From NCBI GenBank assembly GCA_021030915.1, contig JAGEMR010000003.1:124001-188000 (forward strand): 64,000 nucleotides of DNA. The letters are read 5' to 3'. This document shows, piece after piece, positions 46,917-57,457 of the stretch (within the stretch, counting starts at the first letter, position 1; each line of letters begins with the position of its first letter). Below the pieces are notes generated by a model, which made no database searches, had not been told where the DNA came from, and saw only the letters and a list, made by a program, of their open reading frames with translations. The position numbers were made by a program, and so were the translations under genes. The DNA comes from Astrothelium macrocarpum. Lineage: Eukaryota > Ascomycota > Dothideomycetes > Trypetheliales > Trypetheliaceae.

Positions 46917-47793
46917 GGTTAGAGATAATGGAAAGAGGTTCCCGCTTGCACATCGATAATGCCAGGTGTTGTCGGGTCGGAACATACGCGAGGGGTCATC
47001 TGACACGTGATCAGTGTGCATTCGACGTCTGGATTTCAACCTCCGACTATTTACTTTTGCTTACTACCCTGGGATATTTAGTATATAGATGGCCAATTAA
47101 GCTTGTTTACAGTTGCTACGCAAAATTTGTACTGAGCATCTAGAGGCTTATATGGGTATGAGAGATAATTCTTGGTCTTCATTTTAGGTTTCACCATTTC
47201 CAAGTATCTTATACTTTCGCGCAACAACAGACTTTGTTCCTTAACCACCAGTCTCAAACTGGCAGGCGACTTAGTGCATATCAATTGCAGGTGGTATTTC
47301 ATACTTTACATCGATCAAACTCAGCAAGACTCTCGCTATCGAAGAGCAAAGAGAATGTGTGAGAATCGCCGGTGTTTTCGGTAGCATGTATTGGGTTGCT
47401 GGTTTAGCCGCTTGGTTTTACCTCAATACGGCTGGCGTTGATCCTCAACTCGGGTATTTGTACATGGTGGGCCATTCGCGGACTGGGTTACTGGCTAGAA
47501 ATGAGACGGCTTGACAGCTTGTGATCTGAGTGTACCTTGGCAAGCCAATGATTGTGAGATAAGGGCCTTGAGACATTGATCAAGATCACTCGGTCTGAAC
47601 TTGTACCCATTAGCTTGCGTTCAGCGTAAACAGATACGATATAGGGTAAGCTCGTACACAATGTACCCTTTGTCATTGAGAAACACTGCTGGCAAATTTG
47701 TCTAGCCACAGCTGCTGGATACAGAGAATGATGATTTTCAACACCAGAATCTCATGGTTTACGAGAAATGACGCATTGTAGCAATCAGATAAA
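46917..47793. other. Intergenic between convergent genes
   Basis: About 880 bases between the ends of the terpene synthase and the methionine aminopeptidase gene. Only short overlapping frames are present. Taken as 3' regions. Confidence 0.5.
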
Positions 47794-48806
47794 CTAATTT
47801 TGGGGTGCCTGACCAAAGAAAGTCGTATCTTCTCCTTGCCGCAAATCCAATATCTCGCAACCGTCATCTGTTACAGCAACGATGTGTTCCCAATAGCAGC
47901 AGAGCAATTTATCTTCCGAAACAGCTGTCTTTGTCACATTTGGGAGGCGCAGACCCTTGGGCTTCCTAGCACAGATGAACGGCTCGACTGAGAAGACCAT
48001 ACCCTTCTCCAAGACTCGACCATCGTTGATTCCGTGGTGGCTGAAGGTGTCAATGGTTAGAGTATACATTAAGACGAATGCTCAATCGCAGCCCTGATAG
48101 TCCGTTAGACTCACTAATATGGGATATGCCAACCGTCTGCACGATGGAGACCGATAGAATGCCCAGTTCCACTTGGTACACGGAGCATGTTGAACTCGAA
48201 CGATTCAACATATCGCTGAACTCTTTCCACCATCTCCTGTACCTTTCTTCCAGGCTCTACTAAACTGATGCCCAAGCACATAGCCTGATATGCAACAGCA
48301 CTAAGCAGTCGAGCCTCAGAAGACGTGTCCTCGCCAATGATCCAGTTACGGGCACAGTCACCACACCATCCCTCTTTTTTGATACTGATATCAATGCCGA
48401 ATAAATCACCATGTTTTAAAGGGATGGAGTCAGCCTCGCCGTTGAACGCAATCTCATTATGGGAAAATGAAACATAGGCGTAACGGCTCGAACCGTAGCC
48501 TGTAAGGTCCTCGCCATCAACCTCACATCCATACTTATCGTGAATGAGTTTGTAGGCAATGTCGTTTAATTCATGCTTGGTTATACCGGGCCGTATGTGC
48601 GGCATCAGGTCTTCGAGTATCTGTACTGCACAATGGTCAGCGGCACGGAGCATGGCCACCTGGGCGGGAGTTTTGATAGGGATCTTCATATAGTCAACCT
48701 GCTGTGGAGCAGCATTGGCAGGCATGTTGGCGCTTTTTGTGAGAACAAGCAATGTAATGGTAGCAAGTAGAGTGATAATACAAAGTCGCTCGCTCATGGA
48801 AAGCAT
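47794..48806 (-). CDS. Methionine aminopeptidase, type I-like, with hydrophobic N-terminus
   Basis: Exons in transcript order 48115-48806 and 47794-48040; 312 residues. The pita-bread fold landmarks are present: IPIKTPAQVAMLRAAD, DLMPHIRPGITKHELNDIAY, SHNEIAFNG, the metal ligands Asp139 (FGIDIS) and Asp150 (CGDCARNW), His216 in GTGHSIGL, Glu250 in MVFSVEPF and Glu282 in YWEHIVAV. No 60-residue insert of type II enzymes is present, so type I. Unusually, residues 8-23 are strongly hydrophobic (IITLLATITLLVL), like a signal peptide or anchor, ahead of a short linker; normal cytosolic enzymes lack this. A downstream ATG (Met40) would give a plain cytosolic form. Its place beside a terpene synthase recalls fumagillin, whose cluster carries extra methionine aminopeptidases; here resistance is a hypothesis. 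Confidence 0.9.
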
Positions 48807-49648
48807 GATATTATATGCCTTGTTGAAATGTGACCCACTGTAACTCTGGGAACAGTGTGGTACCGCATTTTGACATCTTATGAGCCCGCCGCTTGCACTG
48901 CGCAGAAATACGCTAGCTGGATTTAGTCTAAGAAATACTCAAAAGAGAGCCCGAACGGCCGAAGAAATCCCCGAAGAGCTGGACGGCTCGGGATTCGCAT
49001 TGCAATAGCGAAAAATACTACCAAACACCAAAAGGTTTACTGGATTAAGGAGTGTGTTGAAATATAACCCACCATAACCCTGGAAAGAGTGTGATGCTAC
49101 ATTTTTGACATACCTCACCCATAAGGTCTAAGAGCATTAGGACTTCGCAATCCGAGGATTTTTTCTTCCCATTGACTAGTGCCGTAGTTGGACGGGCCAT
49201 GTACATTCACTGCGGTCAATGTTGTTCAGCGGATAAACGGTCGAATTTGTCAATATCATTCTGTTCTGGAAACAGGGTGAGCATCTCTGCGGCTATCCTT
49301 GTTGGCTCATAAGGGTCAATAACCAATAGTATCTCAGCATCGCGGTCTTACCTCGATTGGGAAACCCAGACGAGCCGCGTTTTAGAGAAGTGTGTCTGTG
49401 CATAGCGACCAGGTATTGCATCCTTCCGCTGTTTTAGCGTGCTGGAAGGTCTACGTAAGTTGCAAGTCATGTTAACTAGCATCCTTTGGGTTTGATGTAT
49501 CACCTGAGTACGTTGTTCAGTTTCTATGCATTGACCTGTTACCAGAACTTCGGTCCCGCGGAAGCCTGTATCGAACGTCCCGGATGGACCTAATGTGAAA
49601 GTATAACATGTTCTTGTTCCAAGGCACGACTGCATAGGTATACAGAAA
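48807..49648. other. Intergenic region
   Basis: About 840 bases: promoter of the aminopeptidase on the left and 3' region of the regulator on the right. Two similar short stretches (GTGTGGTACCGCATTTTGACAT at 48853 onward and GTGTGATGCTACATTTTTGACAT at 49090 onward, each after AACTCTGGGAA- or AACCCTGGAAA-type sequence) form an imperfect direct repeat about 240 bases apart, ahead of the aminopeptidase gene. Confidence 0.5.
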
Positions 49649-51407
49649 TTACGCCCAGTTCCTCATCCGCCTTAACCGTTGCAAGACCTGTGTCAGAGAA
49701 TCCTTCGCTCGCACTTTTTGGGCAGGCATCATTAAAGACGATTGCATCATGGGTTTGATGCTTGTATAAGCAAACCATAGACCAAGGTCTTTGGAAGGTT
49801 CGAAATTAGATCGCTCGCCGATGCGAGCGGCAAACCCAGTTGTCCTGCCGTCACAATCCAGCGCTCCGGTCAGGAAAGGAATAGTTACTAAATTATCTTC
49901 AACCGTCTGAATCGCGACCTCTTGCGAATGACCCAGTTTGATCCTTAATTCTGTGCGTTCGTCATCGGAGGCTTGGCGCGATAGGAAACTCCAACAGGAC
50001 GCTAGTGCTTCGTGAAGCTGAAGGTGGAAGAGGCGTTGGTCATTCCAGTAATTTGTGATAAAAATATCGTGGGCATAAGATGGTATTATATCAGAAGAGT
50101 TAATGCTCAACGCCAGGTCGCTGTGCTTCGTTTGTCACCTCCGGGGTAATGATTGGGTCCAATTCGACATTGTACTATGGAGGCTTTCTAAAGTTGCTGT
50201 TGCTGTACGCAGATGAGTAGGCAATTCATTAGATGATTTTTCCCTTAGGTTGAGTTGGAGAGCTTCCCTTGCGCGTACGCTCGCTTGCATGACTTGCAAA
50301 ATGCGCTGTGAGCCACGAAAAATCGTCATCGACGGTCCGAGTCTATTTAGCCATTCCGACGACTCAGCCTATACGACGATTAATGGGACTGTGTTCTGGT
50401 AGACCTGATCAAGAGGTCTCTTACTAATGGTGACTGCAGGAAGATAAAGTTTCGATACTGCTGCATTGTCTTTAGCTGCATGCTGGCTCGACATGGCGGA
50501 AACGCTTACCAGGCGTCGATGCGCGACGCAGAACAAATTCCAACCAATGGATGAACTGAGCTGTGCCGTGCCGCGCAGACGTAGGATAGGACCTAAAGCT
50601 TCAGTATGCGGGCTGAACTCTGCGGGATTGTCATCCGCTAAGAGCTAAATAGCCATGTTATTAATGGGTCTCTTTAAGCAAAAGATGCAGATTTGACATG
50701 CCCAATAGAATTCAAGGACAAGCAAAGCCATCAAGGTTTCGTCCTTTTTGACTAATATAGCATCCTGCGTGGCGTGCCGCAATGCGGAAAGCGCGTCATT
50801 GTATTGGCGCTGCGCCAGCAGAATCACGTTGTTCCTGTATGTTGCCTGCCCAAATGATGCCAGGGAGCACGTCTGAACAGCATGATACAAAGCCGAATTG
50901 TTTGGAGTTTGTGCGTAAAGGAAAGGTAAGTCGGCTAGGTAGCCACTGTGTTCTGCATGCGAACATGGAAAAAAAACGTAGTTTGAGAAAAAGTAGGCAA
51001 TTGCTGTGTCTCTCAGATCAGGTTGGAGATTTGCTGGAAGAGTAAGTCGTAACCACGGTAATTGTCCTTCTGTTTGGGTAACATAGGGCGCCACGTAACG
51101 TGGCCGCGAGAAAGGCGGAGCGGCTTGTGCTTGACTGGTTTGCAATCCTGGAGGAGACCTTCGACGACGACTTTGTGAATAACGCTGGATCGCAGAGGCT
51201 GTCTCGTGACGAAAGACCAGCTCGGAGGCGTCTCTATAACCAGTACAGTGCAATCCGAGACGGATACAACGAGCGCATACAGGACGATGTCCATCACACT
51301 GCACTTTTGATCAACTTGCAGTAAGAAAGGAAATAATCAATGGTGTGATTACGCTTTACTCGTACCCGAGATAACCTGCAAGAATCGCAGCCACGTGCTG
51401 CGGGCAT
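49649..51407 (-). pseudogene. Zn2Cys6 transcription factor with an in-frame TGA
   Basis: Exons in transcript order: 51360-51407, 50698-51298, 50510-50637 and about 49649-50368. Exon 1 encodes MPAARGCDSCRLSRVR and joins exon 2 at CDGHRPVCARCIRLGLHCTG, completing a CX2CX6C...CX2C...C zinc cluster across a 61-base intron. The middle region, with EALGPILRLRGTAQL and AESSEWLNRLGPSMTIFRG, fits the fungal-specific factor domain, and the C-terminal part (FHLQLHEALASCWSFL, VTIPFLTGALD) continues it. At 50135-50137 the frame meets a TGA between SLPRR and QTKHSDLALS, with the frame open on both sides; CGA to TGA would explain it, and no standard-length intron removes it. It may be a recent pseudogene or use an unusual intron. 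Position suggests a pathway regulator of the terpenoid genes. Confidence 0.72.
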
Positions 51408-51949
51408 GCTGCGACACAAGGACTCTGACAAGTAAACCAGAAGGTGGAAGGGGGATTTACATTTAGCAATGGGGGCCACATGTGGGCATTGGAAGTGTAG
51501 CAGGGATTTGGATTCGAAGTCGAATAGGTACCTACGGTATTCAATTCGGATTGCTGCTGTAGGTGCTGAAAAGCCGGTCGACCTATATGCTGACTAAGCA
51601 ATATCGTAGCGTTGCGATGGTTGAAATTTCTTGACTGCTGGTTCGTTTACTTTCCTTCTTTCCCGACCTCAACCTCCCAGGATCTTGCAGTACTAGACGT
51701 GAGGCTCAAAATTATGGTCAACACTAGCGTCTTTATTTGCTAATATTACCAGACGGTGCTAGGCCATGTATGCTGGCTTTGCCTTACATCTATGACCACT
51801 GCTGTAAGGACCAAATACCGTGGTCTTCACGTTCTAGTCACGCAACGAAATGGACAAATCTTCTGATGCTCAATGCCTGATCGACAAATCGCACGTGTTT
51901 AGTTGTTTGCGTTGCACGTTGATGGCGGACGAGTCTTATGGATTGAGAA
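51408..51949. other. Intergenic region
   Basis: About 540 bases holding the regulator's promoter on the left and the 3' end of the CorA-like gene on the right. No gene or repeat is supported. Confidence 0.5.
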
Positions 51950-53722
51950 TCAAGCCATCTTGTGGCTACCTCGGTCGTCCTTCCTTCTTGTCCTTGCCGC
52001 ATCAAATCCCCTTTCAAGCCATCTCTCTGGCTTTCGCCCAAACAAGAGTTCCCCTGCAAAGACGAACACTAACGGTATCGCAACAGCCCAGTATATCCAG
52101 AAGCGACCTTGACCAGGTAGGTAGTCACCTCCCATGGAGAATAGGCTAGAGACAAGGGTAGCAGGGAAGATGATACTGGCAAACACAGAGAGGCGCAAAC
52201 TGGTCTCGCTGTCTCGAATGCCCTTAAAGCCTGCGTGCAAGTTCGCAAGCTCATTGGCCACACCGCTAAGCCCACCCACACGGTCGCGGAATGATCTCAA
52301 CCTCGACTGGGTGGTAATAAAATCCATTTGTGCATCCTTAATTGATTCGGGTGCTTTCTCATTGACGGCTTCAGCGCCAATTACAAGGCCAAGTCTTTCC
52401 ATGTTTAGAGTCATGGCTTGTTCAAAATGGTTCACTTGTCGCTTCATATAGTTTATCTCTTTCATTGTGTTCGTAACTTCCTGGAGTGTCTTCTTCCAGC
52501 GGTCACCGGACATATCGAATTCGACCGAGGCTTCGTAGTCGTCGGCAAAATATTCGCTTTGCGCCACACCGCACCCAATAAGATCCAGCTGCTTCGTCCA
52601 GAAACTAGCAACATATTTAAGTAGATAGTATGCGGAATTCACAGAATGCTCACGAGCTAATGAGATCAAAGCCTGGTCTGCGAGTTCAGTCCAATGGAAT
52701 GCCAGTTCTTCCAGTGGCGAGCTCGATGAGTGATTGCCTCGTTTTCGCAGGATTAAAGCTCTCTCATTTTCGGCCCTGGTAACCAGAGATGACTCCGCTA
52801 ATGTAGTACAACCTTGATGATAAGCCACACTGGTGTCTTTCGCAGGCTGCACACTCTCTTGCTGCACCCAGTTTTGAGCATTCCAAAGATCATTGCGAGA
52901 TGCGTATGCTTTCGGGTCTTGCAGTATAGTACAGCCTGGCAACATGCCAGGCAACCAAAGTGCCTTAGACGGACGGCCTGCCTGGATCTCGCTCGGTCCA
53001 CGCCATTCGAACGAGCCAAAGGCTGGGTCAACGAGTATAACGGCATCCCAGCCCTTCTTCTTACCATGTTGATTTGTCCAAAAACTAGCACATCGCCGGA
53101 TGAAAGCATGCCGCCATTTGTTCTTGATTGTTATTGTATCTATGTCTCGCCATTGCTCGTAGCGCCTCCGATTGATAGCAAATGTCATTTGGTTGCGCAT
53201 CCAGTCGACGGAATGTGGATCCATCAATTGGCGAAATTCATAGTACCTTAATGTAAAAGACTTCTCCAGACAGACCATGGATGGTAATAAGCGAGTTGGT
53301 ACGGAGTTGGAGTCGGTAAAATTCCAGGTGTTCATCTGCTCGCCGAAGACGAGCGGGTCGACTCCCAGTCGTCGTCCCAGCACATCAACCCACTCAGGTC
53401 CCAAATCTTCCAAGATCCAAAGACGACAACGCTGATTGTCACTGTTAGGTTGAGGGGGGAATTTAGCAAGATAGTCATCCAAGTCATTGTGTCTCTCGAA
53501 GCTTTGGGGCTCCACCTTTGTTTCGTTGAATGTCAATAACATACATCGTCCTGGTAGACGCCCAAGGCGCTGCAGATATTTTTCTTCCACGAGCTTGCCA
53601 CCCTCATCTTGGCTATTCTCAATTTTGTCTAGGAAACATCGCAATGCAGGGTATGCGCATTGCAGTCCTTTTAGGCGCTCAATATACGGGAGCTCCTGAC
53701 CGTGGCATTGCACGGGCATCAT
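51950..53722 (-). CDS. CorA-like transporter-domain protein
   Basis: Single long frame; the first ATG pair is at 53717-53722, giving about 590 residues (the frame is open further 5' without an ATG). The N-terminal 400 residues are a soluble domain with ELPYIERLKGLQCAYPALRC, MLLTFNETKVEPQSF and TRLLPSMVCLEKSFTLRYYE. A coiled coil (about 440-520) leads to two membrane helices: SVFASIIFPATLVSSLFSMG followed by DYLPG, then FWIYWAVAIPLVFVFAGELLFG and a basic tail. SLFSMGGD replaces the GMN loop of true CorA channels, so ion transport is not assured. Proteins of this shape are common and poorly studied in ascomycetes. It is a distant relative of the broken gene at 8.1-10 kb, differing throughout the N-terminal half. 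Confidence 0.85.
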   Translation of the reverse strand: MMPVQCHGQELPYIERLKGLQCAYPALRCFLDKIENSQDEGGKLVEEKYLQRLGRLPGRCMLLTFNETKVEPQSFERHNDLDDYLAKFPPQPNSDNQRCRLWILEDLGPEWVDVLGRRLGVDPLVFGEQMNTWNFTDSNSVPTRLLPSMVCLEKSFTLRYYEFRQLMDPHSVDWMRNQMTFAINRRRYEQWRDIDTITIKNKWRHAFIRRCASFWTNQHGKKKGWDAVILVDPAFGSFEWRGPSEIQAGRPSKALWLPGMLPGCTILQDPKAYASRNDLWNAQNWVQQESVQPAKDTSVAYHQGCTTLAESSLVTRAENERALILRKRGNHSSSSPLEELAFHWTELADQALISLAREHSVNSAYYLLKYVASFWTKQLDLIGCGVAQSEYFADDYEASVEFDMSGDRWKKTLQEVTNTMKEINYMKRQVNHFEQAMTLNMERLGLVIGAEAVNEKAPESIKDAQMDFITTQSRLRSFRDRVGGLSGVANELANLHAGFKGIRDSETSLRLSVFASIIFPATLVSSLFSMGGDYLPGQGRFWIYWAVAIPLVFVFAGELLFGRKPERWLERGFDAARTRRKDDRGSHKMA

Positions 53723-54832
53723 GCTGTGATTATATCCGATTTTTCTTAGGCAAGAATGGCTATCATAAAGAATGATAGGAAAGAAGTGGAGAGGAAGAAC
53801 TCCAAAGATTGGCCTGAGGCGCGTCGCGTCGTCTACCCTAGTCGCGTCTGGAGGCTGCGACACAATTAAATTATTTTCATCATCGAAGGTATTGTAGATT
53901 AGACTGCTTCTCTGGAACCCACCTCGAACAGATCAGACTATCTACTCGGATATGGATAGCTGTATCCAGAATCTTTCACCATGGTCTCGTTGTATAGTCG
54001 AACCTTCTTAATCAGAAAGAAAACGCGATCGTTGAACGCCTTCGTGATAAGCTCTACAGTAAGCTAGACATCGCGAGCACCGTTGATCGTAAGTTCGAGA
54101 ACGTTGTCTAACTTGACATCCTTTATTTGGGGCTGAAAGGAGCTCGGACCGGTTTTCACGTAATGAAGTGTGAGGCTGTGAGGCTGCGAGGCTGCAAGGC
54201 CGCGAGGTACGCAAGGCCATTAAATGAAAATGAGACAATTCCGCAGGCACTTGCCATGTTATTCGGTCTGTCTTTCTTCCGGCCCAGTTGCCTCTTATCG
54301 TGCAATACGAGGATAATGCGAGCGTTGCATGTATCAATCGGAGGCTGGAAGATAATGCCACCTCTCGTCCCAACAAATGGAAGGCTTGTTTGTGGCCGGT
54401 GTTTTCCTACCTTACGCCCTGGAACAATAGCAAATGGCGAAAGGCGAAGAATTCGAATTCCGTTTGATGGTGAAGTCAAGAATGGCGAGAAGAGCTTTCC
54501 GGTAGATTCACAAACAGATGTTCTTCAATTTTTGTCATGTTACCATATCTTAAGTATCCAAAACTGGTTGCCAGTGCTCCATAAAGCCAATCCACAAACA
54601 CGCACACAAAATCAAAGAACACTTTCAGAATTTAGAATTTACTAACTGGATAGCCTTCGAACGAAAGTCAAAGTAGCTATGAGGGATAGACCACTCAATA
54701 TTGGATATGATAGACGAGGCCAACAGCTACAATGTCTGAATGAGAGTCTTATGAGATGGTTCTGTGTAATTCGTTGCTCGCGCGGTAGCTCTGAAAATTA
54801 AGGGTCTAGAACATTGGAACCCAGTAGGAGTA
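53723..54832. other. Intergenic region ahead of the transposon
   Basis: About 1.1 kb. A plus-strand frame at 54127-54645 lacks an ATG at its first codon and begins in a GAGGCTG(C/T)-type tandem tract at about 54169-54205, so I do not call it. No other gene is supported. Confidence 0.45.
54165..54210. repeat. Short imperfect tandem repeat, unit about 8 bases
   Basis: Units of GAGGCTG(T/C) or close variants (GTGAGGCTGTGAGGCTGCG, then AGGCTGCAAGGCCGCGAGG) occur four to five times in a row. It is a low-copy array inside non-coding sequence. Confidence 0.6.
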
Positions 54833-56987
54833 GACTCCGCTGTGTGCACGTGATCACTGTGCGCACACCTCAAAATTAAATCAATTCCACCACTTTGTAT
54901 ACGAATTACACCACCAATATGGACTCAATTGAAATAGCGATTGCAGTAGCAGATGTACAGGAGCATTCTAATTATGCTGAGATAGTTAGAATTCATGGAA
55001 TCAGTCGTACAAGATTGTCACGGTGTCATAGAGGCGTTATCAAGGACTTTCAAAGAATTCAATTTGAATCCCACATCAAATTTTCAGAATTATAAAAAAA
55101 GATATTAATCAAATGAATTAATATATTTTCAAATCATGATATTCCATTTTTAAATTAAATATTATAAAATTTCGCATTCGAAATTAATAAAATTGAATTA
55201 AATCTAAATTGATAGAATTATTTTATATAATATCATACGATTGAATTAAAATCAATCTTTTTAATATCTTTTGATCTCACGCGAAAAAGAATAAATAATT
55301 TCAATTAATTAAAACTTTATTTTGATTTAATATAAATCTTTATTTTATATTATTTTTATATTAATATTTTATTAGATAAATTCCAAAATTAAAGAATATA
55401 AAATTCTTCCATATAATATATATAATATGAATGAAAAAGATTTTTCAATTGGCCAATTTACGAAATAATATCATATTTTTATCAAATTAATTTATAAAAA
55501 GAAATAATTCAAAAAATCTGATATAAATAATTTTTAAAAATGGATTATTATTTTAATAATGATTTATATGAATGGAATAATATTTTTATTATTATTTATT
55601 TATGATTCAAAAACGAATTCAATTCAAAAATTCTGATTTAAAAATTTCAATTTAATTATTCATAATTATAATTTTATAATATCATCATTAAATTGGACGA
55701 ATAATGAAATTGAATTTATATAATTAAAAAAAGTTTTTGATAAATATATCAAAATTAAATTAGAAAAATCAAATAATTATCATTTTTTGATAATGAACGG
55801 TCATAAAAATCATATAATAATAAAATTCTTTAATTATTATCATTATAATCAAATTTTTATGATTATTTTTTTTTTTATTTAATTTATTAATTTTAATCAT
55901 TTGATATGAATTTATTTAATTCATTAATAATTTATTATTCAAATTATTTAAATAATTAAATATAATAAATTCAAAATATTAATTATTTTATTAAAAATGA
56001 TTTTTTTAGAATATTTTAATTGATATAATAATAAATTTTTATTATTAAAAATATTATTAATGAATGAATTAAAATAAATTTTCATTCATTTCAATTAATA
56101 ATAATATTTAATCAAATATCAATTTAATAATTATAATATTATTATTTAAATTCAAAAAATTTAGAATTTTTTATACGAATTATGAATATTTATTAATATC
56201 ATTTTAAATTATATTTAGAATCGTATATAAATTTTTAATTCATAAAATAAATAGATCAATTTATAACCAAATATCAAAAAATGGAAATAAAAAATAATAT
56301 CATTAAATACGAAAATTAAAATTTAAAAAAAATAATAAAATTAGAATAAAAATATATAAAATATCAGAAAATTATTAAAATATTTATAAAATATGATGAT
56401 ATTATATTCTGAAATTCTAATAAAATTCAATTCATTCGTGAATAATAATAATAAAAAAAGAAGAAAAAGAAATTATAAAAACAATAATAAAAGATTGAAA
56501 AAATTATTTGAATTATTATTAAATAAATTGAAATTGAATTGAAAATATAATATTGACGCGATCATAAGAAAATTCAATAACAGAAAAAATAATAACGTGA
56601 AATTCAATAATAATAAAAACGAAAAATTCAAAAATAACGAATTATTTCGAAATAATTCTAAAATAAAATAAAATAAAATAAATAATTAAAATATAAAAAA
56701 AATACATTAATTAAAAAATTTCAAAAATTAATGATGAATGATGAAGAATATTTAAATAAGACTGATTCAATTTCTCATTCTACTCGTTTTCAATATTAAT
56801 AATAATTTTCATAACATTTCATTAATTAATTTTAACGATAATTTTTATTCAAATGAATTTCAGTTATATTTTAAAATTAACCTCATATTAATTATTATTA
56901 TGATTGTTGAAATATTTGAATTCGAATCCATGATGTTGAGAATTTAGGTGGGCGTACATGCAGTGCGACCGTGCACACAGCGGAGTG
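54833..56987 (+). mobile_element. RIP-degraded Fot1/pogo-type DNA transposon, copy 1
   Basis: The element is 2,155 bases. Its left end GACTCCGCTGTGTGCACG and the reverse complement of its right end CACTCCGCTGTGTGCACG match at 17 of 18 bases, and each end is bordered by TA (54831-54832, 56988-56989), the expected target duplication for this superfamily. A start codon at 54919 opens a peptide resembling the N-terminus of Fot1/pogo transposases (MDSIEIAIAVAD, then a psq-like helix-turn-helix with HGISRTRLSRCHRGV). Beyond about 55090 nearly every C and G is gone, as RIP produces, and the transposase is destroyed. The ends have kept more GC than the body. Confidence 0.85.
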
Positions 56988-57457
56988 TACTCCTATTCCG
57001 TACCGAACTTTAAGTCCTTGTAATTGCGTCAGTAATCCAATGTTCCTGCACCGCGTTCCATGTCTCGGCCGACAACATTGTTTTAGCTTGGCAAACACTG
57101 TTTGGCTCTAAATTTTGTGCGTTTATCAAGAACTTGATAGTCGAATCTCCGCTAGATCATACCGCGGAAATTGGCAGATGTCTTCGGCATCTTGGCTGGA
57201 TTCACCAGATGGCGTCATTACATCAGCTCCTATAACTGTAAGCCTTGTCTTTCCTCCCGGTAGAATTTATGCTCCGTCCACCATTCATCGAGCAGCCTAA
57301 GCTCTGTTTTTCTAGCATGCGTCTTCATTCTCCTCGTGAATTTACTGCTTACTTTGATAGTCAAGGATAGACCGGTTGTGCCAAGGTTGATCTACACCAA
57401 CAACTTAGCTTGCTTTTGAGCATCGACCTTCTCAAGTCCATACAACCCTCAATCATC
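56988..57457. promoter_or_regulatory. Promoter and leader of the sterol acyltransferase gene
   Basis: About 470 bases of normal base composition directly after the transposon. No motif can be named with certainty. The open frame reaches upstream of the ATG at 57458 to a TTG at 57410 without a stop, so a longer 5' coding exon is possible but less likely. Confidence 0.45.

Noticed and set aside
43060..48806. Identity with the fumagillin cluster
   Set aside because: The synthase is a soluble class I enzyme and there is no polyketide synthase or membrane-bound cyclase in the window; only the aminopeptidase link remains.
54127..54645. 172-codon plus-strand frame
   Set aside because: No ATG at its first codon, begins in a short tandem repeat, odd composition and no motif.
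54895..56890. Mitochondrial insertion as the source of the AT-rich sequence
   Set aside because: TA-flanked terminal repeats, a transposase-like start and a second copy identify a RIP-degraded transposon.
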